From positions 62,001 through 126,000 of the forward strand of contig VFIW01000030.1 in the NCBI GenBank assembly GCA_006386115.1: a stretch of DNA of 64,000 nucleotides, in the 5' to 3' direction. The position numbers and the translations under genes are program-made. Shown piece after piece: positions 1 to 9,874 of this stretch; the first letter of the stretch is position 1; every line of letters starts with the position of its first letter. This DNA comes from Globisporangium splendens. Lineage: Eukaryota; Oomycota; Peronosporomycetes; Pythiales; Pythiaceae. The notes under the pieces were generated by a model. The model did not search any database. It saw only the letters and a program-made list of their open reading frames with translations, and was not told where the DNA came from.

Positions 1-1
1 G

Positions 2-3000
2 GTCACCTGGGCCAAAAAACGGGAATGGATAGCAGGGGCGGGGCCTCCTACTGGGCTCGAAAAGAGGACTGTGTTTGTGGATACACAGGACTCTGGCCCC
101 AATGTGCATGATGCACATGCAGTTTCCACGAAGGAGAACAGTGTCAGTCAAACGTCAAGTTTGATCGTTCTCAAAGTTCATGTAGACGGTATTGCAACGC
201 CTCCACGTGCTTTGGTTGACACTGGTGCGTCGAACAATTTTGTTCGAAATGAAGTGATCGCCAGACATAAAGTATCAATGCCTGACGCGAATGAAGAGAA
301 GACGATGATCGTCCGGTTGGCCAACGGGTCAACTGTGAAGATGCCGAAGCGCGTGGTGCGCTTGGCAATCAAGTGTGAAGATTTCCGAGGTGAAGGCGAG
401 TTCATTTTACTCGACCTCGATGACAAGTTTGACATCATCCTGGGAATGCCATGGTTGAAGCGTTATCAACCTAGCATTGACTGGATGAAGATGAAGATCT
501 CCGTTGACAAGTCACACGATGCTGACTTGAGCTGTGTGACAACGGATGAAGTGGTGTGGGTTTACACATCTGTGGAAGAGATCCCAGATGACCCTCGTGA
601 TATTGCGGTGTGCGATGGCCCCCCATGTTCACGAGCGGTACCCATCTTGAAGAAGAATACTGGAGGTGGAGCAGTCAGGCGCCAGAAAAAGACTGTCTCC
701 TTTGCCATCGACCCTAAGAGCGAGGCGATGTGCGTGGAAGAAACGAATGGGAAAAGAGCCGAAGAGCCATCCCGAGAGAAGAAGACCAGCAAGAAGAGTG
801 TCCCGTGTGCCCCTGATCAAGGTACAAGTTACGGTGACGAAGGAAGTGTCCAAGCACAAGACATTTCAAGCGAGTTTGCGAATATCGCGGTCTACAATGA
901 AGATGGTGACGTGGATGTAATCCGTCACGTGAAGATTGAAAATCCTCCAAGCTCAGTCGAAGAGTTGACTTCCTTGCCATGGATGAGCAAGAAGACGCTG
1001 AAGCGTAGCCTAGCGAAAGGCGAAATTTCGCAGGTCTGCATGATCGTCGATGTTGACGACGCAGAAGACATCAACACGGTATCAGCAACGGAGGCTGAAG
1101 TGTTCGATGAGAAGACACGGAAGGAAAGGTTCGAGGAGCAGTCATGGGACGGTCTCAAAACGAACCCCGTGTATGAACTTGTCAAGGAATATGAGGACAT
1201 ATTCCCAGACAAGGTGCCGGACGAACTGCCATTCGATAGAGGCGTTCGTCATGAGATTGACATACTTCCTGGCACGAAGTATTGTATCACACGACAGTGG
1301 CCGTTGCCAAGAGAACAAGTCGTTGCGATCGACGAGTTCTTTGCGCAACGTGCCAAGGCTGGGCATGTGCGAGAGAGCAAGTCTCCACATTGTAGCCCAA
1401 CCTTCTGTGTGAAGAAGGCAACTGGTGGTTGGCGCATCGTTCACGCCTTCAACAAGCTGAACGACGCTACCATTCCAGCCCAAACTCCGGTTCCACGCAA
1501 GGACATGATCCTTGATGGAATGGTTGGCAGCACCGTCTTTAGTGCTATCGATCTGAAAGATGGGTTCTATCAGATTCGAATGCGTGAGAGCGATGTTCCA
1601 CTAACCGCAGTGAGTACCCCGAGTGGTATGCTGTGGGAATGGTTAGTGATGCCACAGGGTTTGAAGAACGCTCCTGCGACTTTCAATAGGATGGTCACGA
1701 ATTTACTTCGTCCATTGAGAGGGTTTGCACCGAGTTACTTTGACGATATTTTCGTTCATAGTAAAACCACGGGTGAAAAGTCTGACGTTGATGTTCATCT
1801 TGACCATCTCCGTCAAGTCTTTCAGGTCATGCGAGAGAATAAACTCTACGCTAACCTGAAGAAGTGCATATTCTTTGCACCAGAGATCCCCGTTCTCGGC
1901 TGCTTTGTGGGAAAGCATGGTGTTCGAGTTGATCCGGAGAAGGTCAAAGCTATTGACGATTGGCCTGTGCCTCAGAACGTCAAACAGCTGAGACAATGGT
2001 TGGGTCTGGCCAACTACTTGCACAAGTACACGCGCAATTATGCAGCGTTGGTGCAACCGCTCACACAGCTCCTGAAGAAGGACATTGAGTGGGAGTGGTC
2101 CAGTGACCATCAAATGGCATTTGCCGAAGTGAAGAGGAGTCTGCGAGAAGCTCCCGTGCTGGCAATTGCAAACCACGACAAGCCTTTTCATGTGGTTTGC
2201 GATGCAAGCGACTATGCCATCGGTTGCGCGTTGATGCAACACGATGATGAGGGTCATGAGCGAGTTGTGTCGTATCAGTCACGACAACTCCGACCCGCAG
2301 AACGGAACTACCCAGTTCATGACAAAGAACTTCTGGCGATGAAGTATTCTTTGGTCAAGTTCCGTGTCTACCTGCTTGGAGAGGAGCGCTTTGCGATCTA
2401 CACAGATCATGCGTCGCTGCGTACGGCAGTGAAGACTCCTCATTTGTCGCAAAGAATGGCGAGATGGTTCTCTTTCTTTGCAGAGTACAACTTTGTTGTA
2501 CACTACAAGCCAGGCAAGACGAACATCTTAGCCGATGCGCTTTCAAGACGTCCGGATTACGATCCGAAGACCAAGAGTGAAGACACGGACGGAGCGTGTC
2601 GACTCTGTGAAGACATTCAAGCGATCGCGGTGCAAGCAACGACTACAGTGCGAGAAGACATTGTCGAAGGGTACAAGTCTGACGAAACATGTCAGGACTT
2701 GTTGAAGTATTTCAAGGACCCTTCGGACAAAGCACTGCAGAGCTTGCCTGCTCGAACAAGGTCGCGAGTTCACCGCTTCCGAGTACACAATGGATTGTTG
2801 TACTACGCGGTTGAACAAGGGGATACAGCAAGGGTTGTTGTTCCCAACGACGAAGGTCTGCGTCATCGACTCTTGTATGAGTACCATGACAGTCCTTCTG
2901 GTGGCCATCTCGGACGTGAGAAAACGTTTCTCAGTCTTTCCCGGGATTACTACTGGCCACACATGTACAAGTGGGTGCGCAAGTATGTGAGGACTTGTGA

Positions 3001-4777
3001 GATCTGCCAACGAGTGAAACCCTCTGGTTCCACTCAGGCACCACTTCGTTCATTGGCTGTCCCTCAGGACAGTTGGAAGTCTGTGAGTATGGATTTCATA
3101 TTCGGACTTCCTCGAGACAAACACGGACGCAATGGCATCCTGGTGTTTGTGGACCGATTCAGCAAGATGGTCCATCTTGCGCCTGTTTCGGACAAGATCT
3201 CAGCCGAGAAGACAGCGAAGGTCTTCCTCGATGTGGTATTCCGTTTGCACGCTTTGCCAACTGAGATTGTGTCAGGCCGCGACACCCGTTTCACGTCGAA
3301 GTTTTGGCGTGCACTGTTCGGACTGTTGGGCACCCAGCTGTCCATGTCAACAGCGGCACATCCAGAAACGGACGGTCAAACAGAGCGTGTGAATCGAGTC
3401 CTCGAGGACGTTTTGCGAAGTTACGCTACGTCATTCAAAGAGTGGAGCGAGTTTCTCCCTCTTTGCGAGTTTGCGTTGAACAATTCCACGCATGTCTCGA
3501 CGGGTCATTCCCCATTCTTCGTGAACTACGGTCTCCATCCGAGAGCACCAGCTTCACTAGTGGGTGAGGTCTCTACCTTAAGTGGGGGAGGGACTACGGC
3601 TCCTGGCAAATCGCCGCAGTCGTTTGACCTGAATGCTGCTTCCGAGCTCAAAGCCAACTTTGACTCGATGAAACCTTTGACCGACATGAAGAGTCGTGAT
3701 AAGCAGCAGCTCGATGAGTTCATCGAGAAGAGACAAGTGATCGTGCGGTATGTTCGAGACGCAATCGCCAAGGCTCAGGATCTGCAAAAGCAACAAGCAG
3801 ACAAGAGTGGAAGGAAGAACAAGCAATCGTACAGGATCAATGATCTTGTCTTGCTTAGTCCGGCAAACCTGCCTGAACATGCAGTGTCCAACTTGGGAAG
3901 CTCGAAGCTTCTACCAAGGTTCATTGGACCGTTCAAGGTAGTGAAATGCAATGGTGATGCCTACACGCTAGACATACCTACACGCATGCGTCTACACCCG
4001 ACATTTTATGTGGGTAGACTAAAGCCTTACCTTCCAAGCGGATCAGCGGATCCTACGAGATCTTCCGCAAACGATCAAGCTGATCTTGAAGACTCTCCAC
4101 TTGATTGCGAAGAGCAAACAGCTCATCGCTTTGGAGATTCTTCTCAGCGTAAAGGCGCTGAAGCACATCGAAGGACTCCTCCTTCACAGCTTCCAGCACG
4201 AGAAGGCGCGAGTTATACTCCTTGCGGAGTACCTCAAGAGCCGTCCCTGCATCTTCCACAGAGCGCAGTAGACGTTCGTGATGCATTTCACGAGCCTTCT
4301 CAGCCTTTTGGAGTCGCTCAAGTTCGCCCTGGACTTGCTCGAACCGTTGCTCGAAACGGGACTCCAAAGCCAGATACTGAGCGGGACCAAAGGTCAGCGA
4401 GTCGATCCGCGACTCCTGCTCCTTCACTTGGTCCTCGAGGCTCTCGCACCGATCCGAAAGGATCGCATCGCGAACTTCCAGTGTCTCAATCTGAGCGCGG
4501 TGAGCACTCTTCCACTTCCAGAGTCGCTCAATCGTTTTGGCGTTCAGCCCCACCCCCATTGATAGACTCTCAGGGAGATCATCGCTGGGTGGTTGAGTCG
4601 ATTGTTGATCATGAGGATCGACCGACTCATCGTCGAGGAAAGAAGCGGTTGAGCCCTCAACGCTTCTACAGAGTTCGGTGGCGTGGATATCCACCGAGCT
4701 CGGACACGTGGGAACCACGTCAGACGATGGAGTCTGATGTTCCCGACGTGGTCCGCAGCTACGAGAACCACTTGTAG
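2..4777 (+). CDS. Ty3/gypsy Pol polyprotein (partial at 5' end)
   Basis: Multifunctional retroelement polyprotein. Residues are counted from the GTG at 71. The retropepsin motif VDTGAS is near residue 50, the reverse transcriptase YFDD box near 556, RNase H DASDYAIG near 707 and YTDHASL near 776. The integrase H2C2 zinc motif spans about 938-980, and its DDE core is at SMDF (about 1006), SGRDT (about 1067) and DGQTERV (about 1103). The last 65 residues (about 4580-4777) form a chromodomain with the WRGY and DTWEP signatures, which in related elements targets integration to marked chromatin. A hydrophilic Pro/Ser/Arg-rich linker (about 4030-4550) separates integrase and chromodomain and lies opposite the coiled-coil part of the antisense ORF. 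The frame continues upstream to base 2 without a stop, so gag-pol is probably one ORF. Confidence 0.93.
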   Translation, partial: VTWAKKREWIAGAGPPTGLEKRTVFVDTQDSGPNVHDAHAVSTKENSVSQTSSLIVLKVHVDGIATPPRALVDTGASNNFVRNEVIARHKVSMPDANEEKTMIVRLANGSTVKMPKRVVRLAIKCEDFRGEGEFILLDLDDKFDIILGMPWLKRYQPSIDWMKMKISVDKSHDADLSCVTTDEVVWVYTSVEEIPDDPRDIAVCDGPPCSRAVPILKKNTGGGAVRRQKKTVSFAIDPKSEAMCVEETNGKRAEEPSREKKTSKKSVPCAPDQGTSYGDEGSVQAQDISSEFANIAVYNEDGDVDVIRHVKIENPPSSVEELTSLPWMSKKTLKRSLAKGEISQVCMIVDVDDAEDINTVSATEAEVFDEKTRKERFEEQSWDGLKTNPVYELVKEYEDIFPDKVPDELPFDRGVRHEIDILPGTKYCITRQWPLPREQVVAIDEFFAQRAKAGHVRESKSPHCSPTFCVKKATGGWRIVHAFNKLNDATIPAQTPVPRKDMILDGMVGSTVFSAIDLKDGFYQIRMRESDVPLTAVSTPSGMLWEWLVMPQGLKNAPATFNRMVTNLLRPLRGFAPSYFDDIFVHSKTTGEKSDVDVHLDHLRQVFQVMRENKLYANLKKCIFFAPEIPVLGCFVGKHGVRVDPEKVKAIDDWPVPQNVKQLRQWLGLANYLHKYTRNYAALVQPLTQLLKKDIEWEWSSDHQMAFAEVKRSLREAPVLAIANHDKPFHVVCDASDYAIGCALMQHDDEGHERVVSYQSRQLRPAERNYPVHDKELLAMKYSLVKFRVYLLGEERFAIYTDHASLRTAVKTPHLSQRMARWFSFFAEYNFVVHYKPGKTNILADALSRRPDYDPKTKSEDTDGACRLCEDIQAIAVQATTTVREDIVEGYKSDETCQDLLKYFKDPSDKALQSLPARTRSRVHRFRVHNGLLYYAVEQGDTARVVVPNDEGLRHRLLYEYHDSPSGGHLGREKTFLSLSRDYYWPHMYKWVRKYVRTCEICQRVKPSGSTQAPLRSLAVPQDSWKSVSMDFIFGLPRDKHGRNGILVFVDRFSKMVHLAPVSDKISAEKTAKVFLDVVFRLHALPTEIVSGRDTRFTSKFWRALFGLLGTQLSMSTAAHPETDGQTERVNRVLEDVLRSYATSFKEWSEFLPLCEFALNNSTHVSTGHSPFFVNYGLHPRAPASLVGEVSTLSGGGTTAPGKSPQSFDLNAASELKANFDSMKPLTDMKSRDKQQLDEFIEKRQVIVRYVRDAIAKAQDLQKQQADKSGRKNKQSYRINDLVLLSPANLPEHAVSNLGSSKLLPRFIGPFKVVKCNGDAYTLDIPTRMRLHPTFYVGRLKPYLPSGSADPTRSSANDQADLEDSPLDCEEQTAHRFGDSSQRKGAEAHRRTPPSQLPAREGASYTPCGVPQEPSLHLPQSAVDVRDAFHEPSQPFGVAQVRPGLARTVARNGTPKPDTERDQRSASRSATPAPSLGPRGSRTDPKGSHRELPVSQSERGEHSSTSRVAQSFWRSAPPPLIDSQGDHRWVVESIVDHEDRPTHRRGKKRLSPQRFYRVRWRGYPPSSDTWEPRQTMESDVPDVVRSYENHL

Positions 4778-5219
4778 CGTCGCGAGGAGCGACACTACGA
4801 CGACCAGAGCTGGGATTCGCTCTGTCGTCAGCAGGAGTTCTTCTTTCGGCACGAGCATTGCCGCGACGAAGAAGACGCTCCATTTGGTTCTCGTTCTCAA
4901 GACGAACAAGCGTTCGCCATGAGTCTCTCTGGGCTGCGATGTGTTGGTTCGGATCATCACGATCGTTGATCCGACGCCAACTGAAGAACCGCTCCTTGTA
5001 GAACTCGAGATCCCCCTTCTTCTTCAGAACGGGAGATATGTCGAAGAGTTCTGGAGCTGTCTGCTGTCGCTTGGACAACGGACGTTCTTCACGGTTTACT
5101 TGGTCACTTGGTCGCTTCATGGCCGATTGGAAAGTGAACTGCTCCGAAAGGTCTGCAAAAGTACGCAAGGTACTTGTGGCTTTAAGGAGGGGATGATGTA
5201 ATGGGCTATACCTAGCCAT
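4053..5219 (-). CDS. Antisense coiled-coil ORF overlapping the retroelement 3' end
   Basis: A 388-codon ORF runs against the polyprotein from just inside the 3' LTR (ATG at 5219) to 4053. About 725 nt are open on both strands. The N-terminal 100 residues are basic (an MKRPSDQ methionine near residue 34 is an alternative start). The middle, opposite the chromodomain, is Ser/Pro/Asp-rich. The C-terminal 170 residues are rich in Leu, Glu, Lys and Arg with heptad spacing, as in a coiled coil. The sense protein is low-complexity exactly there. This looks like overprinting rather than chance, but I recognise no family. It could be an antisense-transcribed accessory protein, a captured host or Gag-like fragment, or a long chance ORF. 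Expression is unknown. Confidence 0.45.
   Translation of the reverse strand: MARYSPLHHPLLKATSTLRTFADLSEQFTFQSAMKRPSDQVNREERPLSKRQQTAPELFDISPVLKKKGDLEFYKERFFSWRRINDRDDPNQHIAAQRDSWRTLVRLENENQMERLLRRGNARAERRTPADDRANPSSGRRSVAPRDATSGSRSCGPRREHQTPSSDVVPTCPSSVDIHATELCRSVEGSTASFLDDESVDPHDQQSTQPPSDDLPESLSMGVGLNAKTIERLWKWKSAHRAQIETLEVRDAILSDRCESLEDQVKEQESRIDSLTFGPAQYLALESRFEQRFEQVQGELERLQKAEKAREMHHERLLRSVEDAGTALEVLRKEYNSRLLVLEAVKEESFDVLQRLYAEKNLQSDELFALRNQVESLQDQLDRLRKIS
5184..5196 (+). promoter_or_regulatory. Polypurine tract (plus-strand primer)
   Basis: The run AAGGAGGGGATGA lies directly before the TG that starts the 3' LTR, the standard position of the plus-strand DNA priming site in LTR retroelements. 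Confidence 0.75.
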
Positions 5220-5332
5220 TACATGAAGGTGGATCTGTTCTCAGATCTAGTGTGCCGCACACCACCTTCAGTGTGCATTGTGGAGAGACAATTAACAAAG
5301 GGATTACGGTACGACAGTCCCACATGCACATG

Positions 5333-5353
5333 TGACGTCATCCCATGACGTCA
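5333..5353 (+). promoter_or_regulatory. Paired TGACGTCA palindromes in the LTR
   Basis: Two perfect 8-bp TGACGTCA sites at 5333-5340 and 5346-5353, 13 bp centre to centre. This is the consensus for CREB/ATF-type bZIP factors, and the position fits U3. Binding is an inference. Confidence 0.5.
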
Positions 5354-5361
5354 CGAGCGCT

Positions 5362-5451
5362 CTCTGTGCTGATCAGTGCAGAATGTTGTTCACATGTACT
5401 AATCAGTACAGAGTGATGACATCCATGTACTAATCAAGTGCTGAGTGATGG
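5362..5451 (+). repeat. Imperfect 31-bp tandem repeat in the LTR
   Basis: Three decaying copies of about 31 bp. The clearest two start CATGTACTAATCA at 5393 and 5424 and continue with a GAGTGATG block. Tandem repeats of this size in U3 often act as enhancer units. Confidence 0.6.
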
Positions 5452-5849
5452 TTCCTACTTGGGAAACTGCACAGGTGATGAGACCGAGGTGTCTCTGCCA
5501 CCTAAAGTGAGTGGCTGTAGCCAATCACTTTGCAGGGAATTTTCCACGGGACTTCAAGTTCAAGCTTCTCGAAGATCTCGCAGGTTCAACCTCAGTGTAC
5601 CCAAGGTTTTATATATCAGATTCATAGGTTTTATTGTGTATGTTTAGGTTTTAGTTATAAAACGTGTAGGAGCCCTTGGGGTTCATTTACATGTAGCGAC
5701 AGGAACCATAAGCACTTTAATTCAGTTGCAATTTTACCCTCAAGTACTCAAGTCGTCTTCTCTCCCTCCAAGTCGGGAGATCGCTTCCTCAAGTCGCACA
5801 AGCGTGTGTGCCGTGTTTTGGGGACTGTTGTGAACAGCGCCCCATTACA

Positions 5850-6127
5850 GTTTTAAGATGTTTGGAAATGATGAGTTGGACTTGAGATTAATTCGGATTG
5901 GTTCGAATCTTCAGCTACACTGCGGGTTCAATCCGGGTCGACCTGGATCCGATTCGAACCTAATTTGTTGCGAGGCGAATCGAACCCGACCTGATTCGGA
6001 TATGATCCCAACAGTGTTATTATCGTCTTCAGAGACATGAGCACTTCAGTACATGCTTTTCATGAGGTTGCTTGAATGTCGTTTAAACGATTTGAAGCAG
6101 GTCGGATGCATAGTCCGCGATGCGAAC
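5850..6127. other. Intergenic, with scattered GGTTCGAATC-like words
   Basis: Between the LTR and the next gene. From 5888 to 6005 variants of GGTTCGAATC and its complement recur at irregular spacing. There is no tRNA cloverleaf. An in-frame upstream ATG for the next gene lies at 6053. Confidence 0.4.
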
Positions 6128-7248
6128 ATGGCGTGCGCAGCAGCGTTTGACCGGCGAGGCGCACTTCTCACGCGAGGCACTCTCGTCACGGTGCACGACC
6201 TCTACGGCGGCAAGTTTCCGCTGCTGCCGCTCGAGTGCTACTTCCGCTTCTGGCGGGGCCACGACGTGCAGCCGTTTCGCTACCAGCCGCGCGTTCAGGT
6301 TAGTGGCACACGAGTTGCTGCTCCACGAAGATGGCGAATGCGCGCCTTTGACGAGTGATCTTGTATTGTTTTATGCATTATGTGATCGTTGTGACAGGAC
6401 TTAGCGACGTCTGGAAAAGGTACGCGCTGTTGCACTGTGGCTGCATCGTGTGTGCGCCTCAATTTGCTCACAGTTGATGATGGATGTGGATGCCATTGAA
6501 AAAAGCGTTGGCTGAGGTGCTTCGGCGGCAAAAGCCGCATACGACGGACGATGCGATCGACTTTGTGACCCACGGCTACGGCGCGTTGGTGCTGCGAGTA
6601 CGTATATGCGCAAGGGTACATGTCAAATGGCATTTTCTCGTACAAACAGAGACTAATGGGTTGGCTGTTGCTGTGAATATCTTTATAGGAAGCATTCCGA
6701 TACGTCGACTGGAACTACACCAAGTCCAAAGTGGTCATGCTCGCGCCGCCGAACCGTGGGTATGTGCATTATGTATCGTTTGGCTCTTATCAATACATCC
6801 ACGTGTTTGCTAACTAGCTTTATAAATTGATTGGCTGTGCCGCAGGATCCGCTATTACGCGGCCACGAAGAAGCGCATTGGGATCGCGGGGTACGGCGGC
6901 GTCGCTGCGGAGGAGCTCGCGACGCTTTCGGAGACGGATCTGGACCGTCGGCTCGGCAAACTGCCGCGGCGCTGCTACCCGCTCATCCTCTCGGGCTCGC
7001 TCAGTCTTAACCCGTTCAACCAGGCCAACTACCCCAACGACGGCACGGTCATGGTGGAAGAGACGACGCTGCCGGGAGAGTTTCGCCACCGGGTCAGTGA
7101 TTCTCATTGAAAAATTGGCGCATTGAGGTTGAATCTGGTGCTGACAGATTGAATCCAATATGTGCCTCAGGTGATTCCATCGACCCACTACCTGCTGCCG
7201 TCGCACCCGAGCTCTATTTATCTCACGCGCGCTTTTCTCGAAGCGTGA
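6128..7248 (+). CDS. Alpha/beta-hydrolase (lipase-like) protein lacking the nucleophile serine
   Basis: Exons 6128-6298, 6398-6419, 6506-6597, 6689-6759, 6846-7092 and 7171-7248 join in frame to 226 residues. The product follows bacterial-type lipases: an HDLYGG oxyanion-loop region, a THGYGALVLR nucleophile elbow, a VVMLAPPNRG strand, NDGTV (expected acid) and THYLLP (expected base). Family members have HSxG at the elbow, but here the serine position is glycine (THGYG), so the triad is incomplete. The protein may be a non-catalytic fold or use another residue. The 22-nt second exon is short, but it restores both frame and family similarity. An in-frame ATG at 6053 could add 25 residues. Confidence 0.75.
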
Positions 7249-7639
7249 TTTTTCTTCTTCGAATATGTTGGTCCTGGAAATAAAGCAACACGTCATAAAT
7301 GAAAGACCAAAGCCTTGATGAGTACGTATATGAAGCGCACTTTCATGCATATATATTATGAATTTTGACTTCACGATGAGAACACAGCAAACTCGCGTCC
7401 TAGCGCCATAATTTAAATAGATCCATGACGCGTCCATGGAACGCACACCGCACTTACAGCACATTCGCATGATTACACTCATGCAAGCATTGGTCTGCCG
7501 CACGTGATTACCCCCACTTCTCCTTGCTGGATGACGCACGCATAATCAGCACTCTCCCGCGCATTAATCAATGCACTCACACCTCCACACCGCGCCACGC
7601 GACACCTCTTGATAAATAGCACCAGACGCATGCGCTGCG
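7249..7639. other. Intergenic between convergent genes
   Basis: AT-rich 3' flanks of two convergent genes. No coding or RNA feature seen. Confidence 0.5.
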
Positions 7640-8182
7640 TCACTGCACGTAGCCAAAGTAACTCGCGAGCGTCGAGTTCGGATGCTGGAAGTAGAGCAGG
7701 AGCGCGCCGATGCTGCCGATCACGCCGAGTGTGACCGCGAGCACGAGCAGGAACCGCAGCAGCAGCACCAAAAAGATGCCGTGCAGAATGTCCTTGGCCT
7801 CGCCCTTGAACACCTTCATGGACTTGGGTGCGCCATTCTCCTGGTGCGCGACGTCGTGGAACTCGTGCTTGAGGTTGTACACGCGGCGGCGCTCACCCGC
7901 GGTCAGCAGCTGGTGGTGCAGCTTCATCTTGACCTGCGACTGGAACTGCATCGACGCGCGCACAGTATTCTCGCTCGCGGTGCGCAGGATGCGGCGCGTC
8001 GTATTGGTCGTCAAGGACGCCGCCGTGGTCGTCGCTGTCTGCACGCTCCCGTCCTCGTTCGTATGCATCGCCGCTGTCGCCGTCGCGAAGCGTATCGTGC
8101 TGTTCGTCGTGTGGGAAATCAGCGGCTGCTCCGCCATCTTCTCTCTTGTTTCTTTCGCGCACTCGTTGGCGCTTGTATCCAA
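7640..8182 (-). CDS. Hypothetical small membrane protein
   Basis: A single-exon ORF of 180 residues; a second ATG at 8137 (residue 16) is an equally good start. The N-terminal half is Thr/Ala-rich and probably disordered, a charged middle follows, and about residues 133-158 form one strong hydrophobic segment (ILHGIFLVLLLRFLLVLAV) near the C-terminus. The tail ends at YFGYVQ. This suggests a tail-anchored or single-pass protein. I do not recognise the family. It converges with the hydrolase-like gene. Confidence 0.55.
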   Translation of the reverse strand: MDTSANECAKETREKMAEQPLISHTTNSTIRFATATAAMHTNEDGSVQTATTTAASLTTNTTRRILRTASENTVRASMQFQSQVKMKLHHQLLTAGERRRVYNLKHEFHDVAHQENGAPKSMKVFKGEAKDILHGIFLVLLLRFLLVLAVTLGVIGSIGALLLYFQHPNSTLASYFGYVQ

Positions 8183-9874
8183 TATCCACTATGAACTGCA
8201 GCAGCCACTCGATTCGCCCGCGCCACGCAGAAGAACAAGTTGCACCCAGAATGCGCCGCGCACCCACTACCACCTTCTTTCTGTTTGAACAGTGTCTGTC
8301 TCTATCTGCCGCTGCTGGCCACGAGCGCGCGTCTCTCTGCTCTCAGTATGGAAAAGTGAATGCACACGCAATTGGTGCGGCCTGTTGCCTGGGTCAATTG
8401 CGCTTCCGCGTCTGCTGTTTATGCTGAAATGGGCAACAAGAGCGCCTGCAGGACGGACCAAACCCAGCGCCATGGCCGCCTCCATGTGGCGCAGGTGCAC
8501 AGAAGAGCCATGGAATGGAGGATAATTTGAAGCCTTTCACTTGGAGAATGTATGGCCGCTGGGTGCAGTGGGCGAAGGCGTGCGCATCATCATTCAAGCA
8601 GTTCTTCCCCCCTTTTCATGGCATCGCAACGTGCCGTTGCCCTTGATAAGGCTTGACATGCATTTCTACATACTATAAAGAGGTTGAATACGCAGTCGAA
8701 ATGTATCCAATTAGTCATTCTTGTAGTTGTAAAGAGACAAGTTGAGGCGAAGAGGTGTGCAGCACGCCATGATTGGCTGTGCAAATTGTTTACTTCGCAT
8801 CATCCTACAAGTTTGCACAGGCTTCCCCCGCTGCATCATCACCCAGGAAAACATAATACCTTACATAATTTATAACTACGTTCGTGACACTATGCAAGGA
8901 CAAAGTTGACACCAAATGCATCAGCATACGACATCCCCCATCCCACTGAAAAGCAAAAATCCGACCTCCATCTTGTCTGCAGCACGCAGTCTGTCAAAAG
9001 CTTCCGCTACGCTTTCCGCCTCAAGATCGCCCACCTCGGTGTGTGTTTCCATGCGTTAGCGAAAACACTATTGTCTAGCTGGCACCACACGTCTGGAAGC
9101 CACTCCATCGCTTTTTCCAACGCAAACTCCGCAGTCGCCCAAGAACTTGATTGATTCACCGACCACCCACTTCGTTGTCTTTACCGACGATCTTCTTCCG
9201 CTGTCCGTCGGTCAGGATGATCCGCGTGGAGCCTGGCATCTTCGATAGTGTTGTGTTTTCACGACAGAAGGTCTTGTGTGGGAGCGAATGATCGCACAAA
9301 CACGAGTGGTCAAATTTGGCCTCCTATGAAGCTTTTTTATGCATGCACTAACGTATGCGAGTGGGGGTGATGCTGCAGCGGGGAAGCCTGCACCGTCATT
9401 CCACCGTTATAAATGCACAACCTTTTCTATTGTCTACATTTCTGATGTGCGTAAAACGTCAATCAATAGCAAGATAGTCCGTGCACCCTGTCTAGTTTAC
9501 ATAGCCTGTCAGCTTTAATATAAGTAGCATTTGTCGCTGCGGAAAGGGAGTCACCTTCTAGTTGGACCAACCTCAGAAGCGCTCATCTCTCCTCATGGAC
9601 GGGCAACCTTGGATCGCGCTGGATCTCTTCACACTGCTCTCTATGTGTGGCGCGTCTGTTCATGAGATGGAGGAGCGCCACTGTGTGTGTGTGTGTGTGT
9701 GTCTTAATGCGCATGTCCTACGCGCACACCCCACACTGCGTCGTCACTTAGTCGAAAGATCGTTTGATCGCAATGTCATAGAGAGCAACAGCAGCAACAG
9801 GATGCCAGTGCTGTGGACGGAAACAGCGTGTCCCTCCTCATCCTTCTCTCTATTTACCGGTAGTTAAAATGGGC
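8183..9874. other. Gene-poor stretch of 1.7 kb
   Basis: Upstream flank of the membrane protein gene and downstream flank of the PP2C gene. All ORFs are short and lack family-like features. A (TG)n microsatellite lies at 9682-9702. A 27-codon ORF on the minus strand at 9156-9239 is too short to call. Confidence 0.5.

Larger units (their letters stand above)
1..5849 (+). mobile_element. Ty3/gypsy LTR retrotransposon (chromovirus type), 5' end outside window
   Basis: The window opens inside the coding part of the element. The polyprotein frame is already open at base 2, and 5' LTR, primer-binding site and most of gag lie upstream. The order protease, reverse transcriptase, RNase H, integrase, chromodomain is that of Ty3/gypsy elements of the chromovirus branch. 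A polypurine tract at 5184-5196 precedes a 3' LTR at 5197-5849. No stop or frameshift breaks the 1.57-kb-codon polyprotein, so the copy looks young. Host sequence resumes at 5850; the five bases there (GTTTT) would be the 3' target-site duplication, which can only be tested against the missing 5' flank. Confidence 0.95.
5197..5849 (+). repeat. 3' LTR, 653 bp
   Basis: The repeat starts TGTAATGGGC and ends GCCCATTACA, a perfect 10-bp terminal inverted repeat with the canonical TG...CA ends. Its left edge also forms a hairpin: TGTAATGG at 5197-5204 pairs with CCATTACA at 5215-5222. The pol stop lies 420 bp upstream. Without the 5' LTR, identity between LTRs and insertion age cannot be estimated. 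Confidence 0.88.

Noticed and set aside
5888..6005. tRNA-like T-loop words
   Set aside because: GGTTCGAATC resembles a tRNA T arm, but no acceptor, D or anticodon stem can be formed around it.
9156..9239. 27-codon minus-strand ORF (MPGSTRIILTDGQRKK...)
   Set aside because: Protein-like composition, but too short, no flanking exons and no recognised family.
9682..9702. Simple repeats as CRISPR or satellite arrays
   Set aside because: This and similar (TG)n, (TA)n and (GA)n tracts are ordinary microsatellites in introns and spacers.
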